From: Amphiura filiformis
Taxonomy: Eukaryota; Echinodermata; Ophiuroidea; Amphilepidida; Amphiuridae
Length of the DNA stretch: 64,000 nucleotides
NCBI RefSeq assembly: GCF_039555335.1
Contig: NC_092640.1
Coordinates: forward strand, 33,535,887 to 33,599,886
Direction: 5' to 3'
Positions within the stretch are counted from its first letter, which is position 1, and every line of letters begins with the position of its first letter. The notes under the pieces are model-generated. The model saw only the letters and a list, made by a program, of their open reading frames with translations. It was not told the DNA's origin and searched no databases. Made by a program: the position numbers and the translations under genes. Of the stretch, positions 57,991-64,000 are shown piece after piece.

Positions 57991-58342
57991 GGGGGTACTA
58001 CACCCCTGGCTAATTTTGTGATTATTTTTGCATTTTTCTCAAAAATTATAGCGCATTGGTGACAAGTAAGATATGTATATTATAGGGGCAAAGACTACAA
58101 CTACTGCACTGAAAATTCAGCAACTCAGGGCAAGTAGTTATTAATTTATTGATCAAATACTGGTTTTCCCTCATTTTTGACTGTAACTCCACAACTGTTG
58201 TCTGTGCTGAAATTAAATTTCTAGTGCAGTAGTTGTAGTCATTGCCCCTATATTATACATATCTTACTTGTCACCAATGCGCTATGATTTTTGAGAAAAA
58301 TGCAAAAATAGGCACAAAATTGGACAGGGGTGTAGTACCCCC
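57991..58342. mobile_element. TTAA-flanked palindromic MITE, copy 2
   Basis: GGGGGTACTACACCCCTG and AGGGGTGTAGTACCCCC end the element, TTAA on both sides (57987-57990, 58343-58346). The inverted arms are about 150 bp and include ATAGGGGCAAAGACTACAAC. It lies between the two zinc-finger paralogues. The truncated copies at about 32645-32931 and 33405-33660 are the same family. Confidence 0.9.
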
Positions 58343-58436
58343 TTAAATGTGAATTTATATAAGGTGAAGAACTTTAGCACTACTTACAGCTGGAATATAT
58401 ATGAGCTATTTATAATATCAAATGCACTCATTAAGT

Positions 58437-58572
58437 GATCATTTAGTGGAGCAGTTAGGTAACATATTGTGTACAGAAGATCCCTGATTGTCCCGTCCCA
58501 TTTAGGTATAAAATCAATATGTGATTTGAAAAGATATACTAAACATTTATTAATGTTGTTTTAACATTTCAG
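58437..58572 (+). promoter_or_regulatory. Duplicated upstream/intron block of the zinc-finger genes
   Basis: The block GTGGAGCAGTTAGGTAACAT, GTGTACAGAAGATCCCTGAT, then TATGTGATTTGAAAAG up to TTTTAACATTTCAG is repeated from 56814-56948. It ends in a splice acceptor (AG at 58571-58572). It is more likely an intron end than a promoter; conservation between paralogues reflects recent duplication. Confidence 0.5.
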
Positions 58573-58687
58573 ATCCACAGATATTATATCTCCAATTGTA
58601 AACTACCAACAGTAGCTAGTGAGGACTATAGCCTTGAATTGCTTGCTGCTTCACTCCAGGACATGTATGCTAGAATTGACTTTCATG
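58573..58687 (+). CDS. Putative zinc-finger gene exon upstream of the finger exon
   Basis: Between the acceptor TTTTAACATTTCAG and a donor GTGGGT, one frame stays open and encodes a peptide with SEDYSLELLAASLQDMYAR. The equivalent peptide in paralogue 1 is SEDCGIVLLAASLQDIYAR. The exon ends in phase 1, and an acceptor at 58740 (TTGTTCAG) or 58752 would join it in frame to the finger exon at ATG 58770. That intron would be only 53-65 nt. Nine of about 24 codons differ between paralogues and nearly all change the residue, so I see no sign of constraint. No known domain. Confidence 0.4.
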
Positions 58688-58769
58688 GTGGGTTTGAGGT
58701 GCATGCAGTCACTTTATCTACATCTTTGAATATTGTTCAGGTTTATGTAAAGTTCACTATGTAAATTAT

Positions 58770-60349
58770 ATGTTGGCAATGAAACGTTTGAAACCATTTG
58801 CTTGTGCATATTGCACACTTAACCATTCGTCTTTGGCAAATTTGAAAACCCACATGAACAGACACCTTATTAAATATGTACGAGCCCATAGATGCAAATG
58901 TGTGTGTTGTCAGAAAATCTGGTCAAAAACTGGTGAACTGCAAAGACGGTTCAATAGCCACAGGATGTTATGGTATCAATTTAATAATTACTTGAAGAAA
59001 AGGACACCCTATCGATGTGAGTACTGTGATAAATGTTTTGTTGATAGAAATCACTTTGTGCAACACATCAGAACTCACACTAATGAGAAATTATTTCAAT
59101 GTAAATACTATCAGAAATGTTTTGGTCAGAACTCTGATCTAATAAGACAAATCAGAACTCATACCAAAGAAAAACCCATTCAATGTGAGTACTGTCAGAA
59201 ATGTTTTAGTTCTAAGACTCATCTTAAAAGCCACATCAGAACTCACACCGATGGGAAACCCTTTCAGTGCAAATACTGTCAGAAATATTTTTGTCAGAAC
59301 TCTGATCTTAAAAGGCATATCAGAACTCATGCCAAAGAGAAACCCTTTCAGTGTGAATACTGTCAGAAATGTTTTAATTACAACTATGATCTTAAAAGGC
59401 ACATCAGAACTCATACCAAAGAAAAACCCTTTCAGTGTGAGTACTGTCAGAAATGTTTTAGTCAGAGGGCTCATCTTAAAAGCCACATCATAACTCGCAC
59501 CGATGAGAAACTCGGTGTGAGTACTGTCAGAAATGTTTTTGTCAGAACTCTGATCTTAAAAAGCATATCAGAACTCATGCCAAAGAGAAACCCTTTCAGT
59601 GTGAATACTGTCAGAAATGTTTTAATTACAAGTGTGATTTTAAAAGGCACATCAGAACTCATACCAAAGAAAAACCCTATAAGTGTGAGTACTGTCAGAA
59701 ATGTTTTGCCAGCAGGCATGGCCTCAAATACCACACCAGCACTCACACTAAAGAAAAACCCTATAAGTGTGAGTACTGTCATAAATGTTTTGCTAGCAAA
59801 AGTAACCTTGTAAACCACACCAGAACTCACACTAAAGAAAAACCCTTTCAGTGCGAGTACTGTCAGAAATGTTTTGCTAGAAAAAATGACCTTGTGGACC
59901 ATATCAGAACTCATGGCAAAGAGAAACCCTTTCAGTGTGAATACTGTCAGAAATGTTTTAATTACAAGTGTGATTTTAAAAGGCACTTCAGAACTCATAC
60001 CAAAGAAAAACCCTATAAGTGTGAGTACTGTCAGAAATGTTTTGCCAACAGGCATGGCCTCAAATACCACACCAGCACTCACACTAAAGAAAAACCCTAT
60101 AAGTGTGAGTACTGTCATAAATGTTTTGCTAGCAAAAGTAACCTTGTAAACCACACCAGAACTCACACTAAAGAAAAACCCTTTCAGTGCGAGTACTGTC
60201 AGAAATGTTTTAGTCGGAGTTGTTATCTTAAAAGCCACCTCACAACTCACACTAATGAGAAACCATATCAGTGCAAACTCTGTCAGAAATGTTTTGGCCG
60301 CAAATCTGATGTCAACAGGCACATGAGAACTCACAACAAAACATGCTAG
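58770..60349 (+). CDS. C2H2 zinc-finger protein, 18 fingers, one 4-nt frame break
   Basis: This is probably a nuclear DNA-binding protein. It has 18 tandem C2H2 fingers with TH(T/A)KEKP linkers and the strongly repeated finger start CEYCQKCF. The first frame (58770-59813) covers fingers 1-8. Near 59508-59514 the usual GAGAAACCCTTTCAGTG is shortened by 4 nt, and fingers 9-18 (59516-60349) continue in another frame to the stop after HNKTC. Finger 2 has Arg for the first zinc His, finger 4 has Tyr for the second Cys and Gln for the first His, and finger 8 ends in Arg for the last His. Fingers 10-12 and 14-16 are a near-identical block copied with a 336 bp (four-finger) offset. ATG 58770 is shared with the paralogues. 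If the 4-nt gap is a sequence error the gene could be intact; otherwise it is a fresh pseudogene or makes an 8-finger protein with a foreign tail. Confidence 0.85.
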
Positions 60350-60815
<466 letters not shown>

Positions 60816-61718
60816 GCTAGAATTGAATTTCATGGTGGGTTTGAGGTGCACACAGTCATTTGATCTACATCTTTGAATATTGTTGGGTTTTATCTAAAGT
60901 TCACTATGTAAAAACATGTTGGCAATGAAACGTTTGAAACCATTTGCTTGTGCATATATTGCACACTTGATTATTCTATTATTAAATATGTACAAGCCCA
61001 TAGATGCAGATGTGTGTGTTGTCAGAAAATCTTGTCAAAAACTGGTGAGCTGCAAAAACATTTCAATGGCCACAGGATGTTATGGTATCAATTTAATAAT
61101 TGCTTGAAGAAAAGGACACCCTGTCAGTGTGAATACTGTGAGAAATGTTTTGTTGACAGAAATCACTTTGTGCAACACATCAAAACTCACACTAATGATA
61201 AATTCTGTTAGTGTGAATACTGTCAGAAATGTTTTTCTCAGAACTCTGATCTTATAAGACATATATCAGAACACATACCAAAGACAAACCCTTTCAATGT
61301 AAGTACTGTCAGAAATGTTTTAGTCAGAAGACTCATCTTAAAAGCCACATCATAAATTCACACTGATGAGAAACCCTTTCAATGTGAGTACATGTACTGT
61401 CAGAAATGTTTTCATCAGAACTCTGATCTTAAAAGGTATATCAGAACTCATGCTAAAGATAAACCCTTTCAGTGTGAATACTGTCAGAAATGTTTTGCTA
61501 GAAAAACTGTCCTTGTGAACCATATCAGAACTCATACCAAAGAGAAACCATTTCAGTGTGAATACTGTCAGAAATGTTTTAGTCGGAGTTGTTATCTTAA
61601 AAGCCACCTCACAACTCACACTAATGAGAAACCATATCAGTGCAAACTCTGTCAGAAATGTTTTGGCCGCAAATCTGATGTCAACAGGCACATGAGAACT
61701 CACAACAAAACATGCTAG
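60816..61718 (+). pseudogene. Zinc-finger paralogue 4, broken, 3' end identical to the main array
   Basis: The leader and ATG (60916; MLAMKRLKPFACAY) match the main gene, but the frame shifts inside finger 1. Finger 2 (CVCCQKILSKTGELQKHFNGH) keeps both His, unlike the main gene. A TAG stops the frame near 61209, and another shift lies near 61260-61390. The last fingers (61392-61718) read openly: YCQKCFHQNSDLKRYIRTH, then [39 protein letters not shown] and CKLCQKCFGRKSDVNRHM, ending HNKTC. About 189 nt (61563-61751) are identical by eye to 60194-60382. Confidence 0.8.
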
Positions 61719-61895
61719 AATTGACTTTCATGGTGGGTTTGAGGTGCACACTGTCCTTGTGAACCATATCAGAACTCATACCAAAGAGAAACCATTTCAG
61801 TGTGAATACTGTCAGAAATGTTTTATTCAGAACTTTGCACCTAAAAGGCATATCAGAACTCACACGGCTGAGAAAACTTTTCAGTGCGAGTAATG
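61719..61895 (+). pseudogene. Zinc-finger unit 5, fragment of about two fingers
   Basis: The leader (GAATTGACTTTCATGGTGGG, GAGGTGCACACTG) runs straight into finger sequence ([20 protein letters not shown], then KCFIQNFAPKRHIRTHT) and stops at TAA after CE near 61894. The junction inside the leader suggests an unequal crossover. Confidence 0.75.
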
Positions 61896-62295
61896 TCATC
61901 CCTCCTCTTTTTATTTTTGTTCATGCAAACTCGTCGGTGTCACTAAAAATAATTAAGTCAAGTGACCTTTGCATATTTTTGTATGAGACAGTACCACTAC
62001 AATATGATCTGCCGACAACGTGCAGTGGCTAACCTGATTGACATTTTCACATACACCTCGTTTGTATGTCGCCGTATCACCACATGGTGTATCCCAATTG
62101 TAGGTTAGCCCAGCACAGATGGTACATGCTGGACATCACAAGCATAAATCATACGTGAGGACGGATTCTTATATAAAAAAAAAGGCATTTTACGTTAGTG
62201 TGATTTATTAGTATCAGAAATGTGTTTACAAGGAAAGGTATACAGAAATTGATGAAAGAAAATCTGTAGTTTAGATTTATTTGTTGGAATAAAAG
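61896..62295 (+). other. 3' UTR-like block of the zinc-finger cluster
   Basis: CACTACAATATGATCTGCCG, CGTTTGTATGTCGCCGTATC and CATACGTGAGGACGGAT align with 57600-57790 behind paralogue 1. An AATAAA lies at about 62288. The block marks the end of the duplicated unit. Confidence 0.6.
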
Positions 62296-62442
62296 TACGA
62301 ATTTAAAATTTACATTTGAATGGCTAATTATTTAAAGTGAGTTTCCATATACTTTTTTACCCAAATAATGACCCATCTCAGGTAGACTCTCCACCTAACC
62401 CAGCAGCTTTTCACTGTACACAAACCCCAAGTGAAGTAAGCC

Positions 62443-62680
62443 TTGTAATCTGTCATCAATCCATATATTTGCAGTTATGATAAAATCTCAGGAGTTATCT
62501 TTGTAATCTGCCATCAATGCATGTATTGACAGTTACAATCAAATCTCAGAAGCAATCCTTGTAATCTGCCATCAATACATGTATTGGCAGTTATAATCAA
62601 ATCTCAGATGTAATCCTTGTAATCTGCCATCAATACATGTATTGGCAGTTATGATCAAATCTCAGAAGTAATCCTTGTGT
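62443..62680. repeat. 58 bp tandem repeat, four units
   Basis: TTGTAATCTGCCATCAATAC starts units at 62443, 62501, 62559 and 62617, exactly 58 bp apart. Each unit has the palindrome GCCATCAATACATGTATTGGC (imperfect in the first). Confidence 0.85.
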
Positions 62681-62870
62681 GCATTATCAGCTATAAATAA
62701 TCAGGAGATAAATTAAAAGGCCAATCAGTTTTGTCTAAATGCATTAAAGCCATATAACATTTTTTTTAAAATAGATTAGTATTAATTTTCAATAAAATAT
62801 TAGCATTTACTGTCAGATATGTCCCCTTTTAATTTTGAGCCAAACAAATGAGGTAACCCTTACCAAACTT

Positions 62871-63210
62871 GAATGCATTCCTGTTGCATTCTGAATGCAT
62901 TCGGCAGCATTGTGGTAGAATGCATTATGAATCCTAACAACCACAACCTATATAACCACAACCATAAGGTCACCATGCTTAACTTTTGTTGTCGAATGCA
63001 TTCCGAATGCAAAATAGCATTCGAGTTGCCCTCAATATGCACGAAATATTTAAATGAGCTCCGAATGCATTCGGAATGCATTCAGAATGCATTCGCCGAA
63101 TGCATTAGGAATGCATTCGGAGCAAATGCTAATACCACAATAATTGCATTCGGAATGCATTCGAATGCATTCGGAGCAAATGCTAATACCACAATAATTG
63201 CATTCAGTCT
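62871..63210. repeat. GAATGCATTC palindrome cluster
   Basis: About 20 GCATTC/GAATGC words, many as the full palindrome GAATGCATTCGGAATGCATT, lie in 340 bp. A 46 bp stretch (CGGAGCAAATGCTAATACCA, then CAATAATTGCATTC) is repeated directly at about 63118 and 63173. The upstream words (TCAGATATGTCCCCTTTTAA) are a dispersed repeat also at 38080. Confidence 0.8.
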
Positions 63211-63336
63211 CCTGTTGCATTCATGGAAATGATGGAAACTTACGTTTTATGCATAGGCCTATGTAGGAAGATTGAGAAAAAGCTTACCTTGTTTCATGCA
63301 TTTTTGCATCAAGCACGTTTGCTTGATGCTTTAAAG

Positions 63337-63423
63337 CAGGGTTGGGTGATATTTTGATTAATCAAAAATAATTGATTAAAAAATTAATCAATATCTGTTA
63401 TTTTTAACAATCACCCAAGCCTG
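63337..63423. mobile_element. 87 bp hAT-like MITE
   Basis: CAGGGTTGGGTGATATTTTG and AACAATCACCCAAGCCTG are inverted. The interior (TTGATTAATCAAAAATAATT) is nearly all stem. The flanks CTTTAAAG and CTTTTAAG differ at one base, fitting a decayed 8-bp TSD. Confidence 0.75.
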
Positions 63424-63689
63424 CTTTTAAGACACTCAAGATCTACTATATTTGTTGTTCCTACATGTATTCTCTTACATTTTTGCAAAGGGTGATTCCA
63501 GTTGAAATCCATTAATCCCCTATGGAAGAGACATATACCATGATCTCCCACACAAGGTGTAGATTTCAAATGGAGCCACCCATTTAAAATCCCATTTGCA
63601 ATACAATTCATTTACACATGATTTTTACATTTATGATAAATACAATTAACAATTGAGTATGGAAGATTATACATAGGGCTATGTCTTGG

Positions 63690-63910
63690 TATATGGAAAT
63701 TCTGTGTGGCGATCTGTACGACACCAAGCCCTTAAGGATTCCAGCACACTGAGTGGCAATTGTCTGCCGCACACGTGTGGTGATCCTCCAAGCCTTGATG
63801 GGATTCCCGCACACTGTGTGGCAATCCTCCGCTGTGGGAGGTTTAATTGGCACACACTGTATGGTGATCCTCCGAGCCCTCGTCCGTCGCACACTGTGTA
63901 GCAATCACAC
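63690..63910. repeat. GCACACTGTGTGGCAATCCTCC degenerate tandem repeat
   Basis: Related units (GCACAC(T)GTGTGG(C/T)(A/G)ATCCTCC) occur at about 63760, 63808, 63850 and 63888, spaced 40-50 bp. Frames on both strands through them are by-products of the repeat. Confidence 0.7.
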
Positions 63911-63965
63911 ATGGACGCCGTACATACATCTACAAAATCGAAATACAATTGAAATGTATTAGTAA

Positions 63966-64000
63966 GGGGTTGTGCAATAATTATAAGCCCCCAGGGGTAA
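63966..64000. mobile_element. Left end of a TAA-flanked foldback element, cut by the window edge
   Basis: GGGGTTGTGCAATAATTATA, then AGCCCCCAGGGG, is the terminus seen at 45921 and 47131, and it is preceded by TAA. The remainder lies outside the window. Confidence 0.7.

Noticed and set aside
62860-63232. Frames rich in HSECIQNAF repeats
   Set aside because: They are translations of the GAATGCATTC palindrome cluster on both strands.

Overview
This is a eukaryotic, intron-era genomic window with no bacterial features. It is AT-rich, full of diverged non-LTR retrotransposons, tRNA-derived SINEs and non-autonomous DNA transposons (MITEs). The only recognisable host-type gene is a tandem C2H2 zinc-finger locus. 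The mix of elements (an L2/CR1-like LINE with a GCGCTATATAA-type 3' end, a second LINE with an SGNH-type ORF1, a LINE with an RLE nuclease, hAT/mariner/TTAA/TAA MITEs) and a strong excess of the octamer TAGGCCTA suggest a marine invertebrate deuterostome, perhaps an echinoderm. That placement is inference; no single-copy marker gene is present to prove it.

Layout. 1-4.5 kb: two non-autonomous DNA elements, the second (2.09-4.51 kb) carrying ten copies of a 15-mer. 4.5-13.6 kb: a three-level nest. LINE A is split by a 4.2 kb TIR element with a 7-bp TSD, and that element contains LINE B. 13.6-31 kb: no protein gene found; MITEs, three satellite blocks, a SINE, inverted-arm repeats and a few weak exon candidates. 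31-32.6 kb: the 3' part of an RLE-type LINE on the minus strand. 32.6-34.5 kb: a local duplication. 35.5-42 kb: a hAT MITE, a 3.7 kb inverted repeat with two tRNA-like sequences in its spacer, and a 752 bp palindromic TA-flanked MITE. 43.5-44.1 kb: an ACGTAA-rich palindromic satellite. 45.9-51.1 kb: nested TAA/TGA-flanked C/G-rich elements, a TTAA MITE, a T-rich TIR element, a SINE and a 1 kb hAT-like element. 51.5-55.1 kb: a mariner-like TIR element holding a 325 bp tandem array split by another element. 55.9-56.5 kb: a palindromic derivative of a mariner 5' end. 56.8-62.3 kb: the zinc-finger locus. 62.4-64 kb: small satellites and MITEs.

The genes do not form a pathway. The LINEs are all frameshifted or truncated and probably dead. 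The main zinc-finger array (18 fingers) has one 4-nt deletion between fingers 8 and 9, so it is either a recent pseudogene, an allele, or a sequence error. The most interesting signals are two TA-flanked elements (2.09-4.51 and 52.20-54.06 kb) that both begin TGGTC and both carry a family-specific repeated 14-15-mer sharing the core TTCGKAGGY, a self-consistent TAA-flanked family of C/G-rich foldback elements, and a SINE whose 3' tail matches LINE B in the same window.
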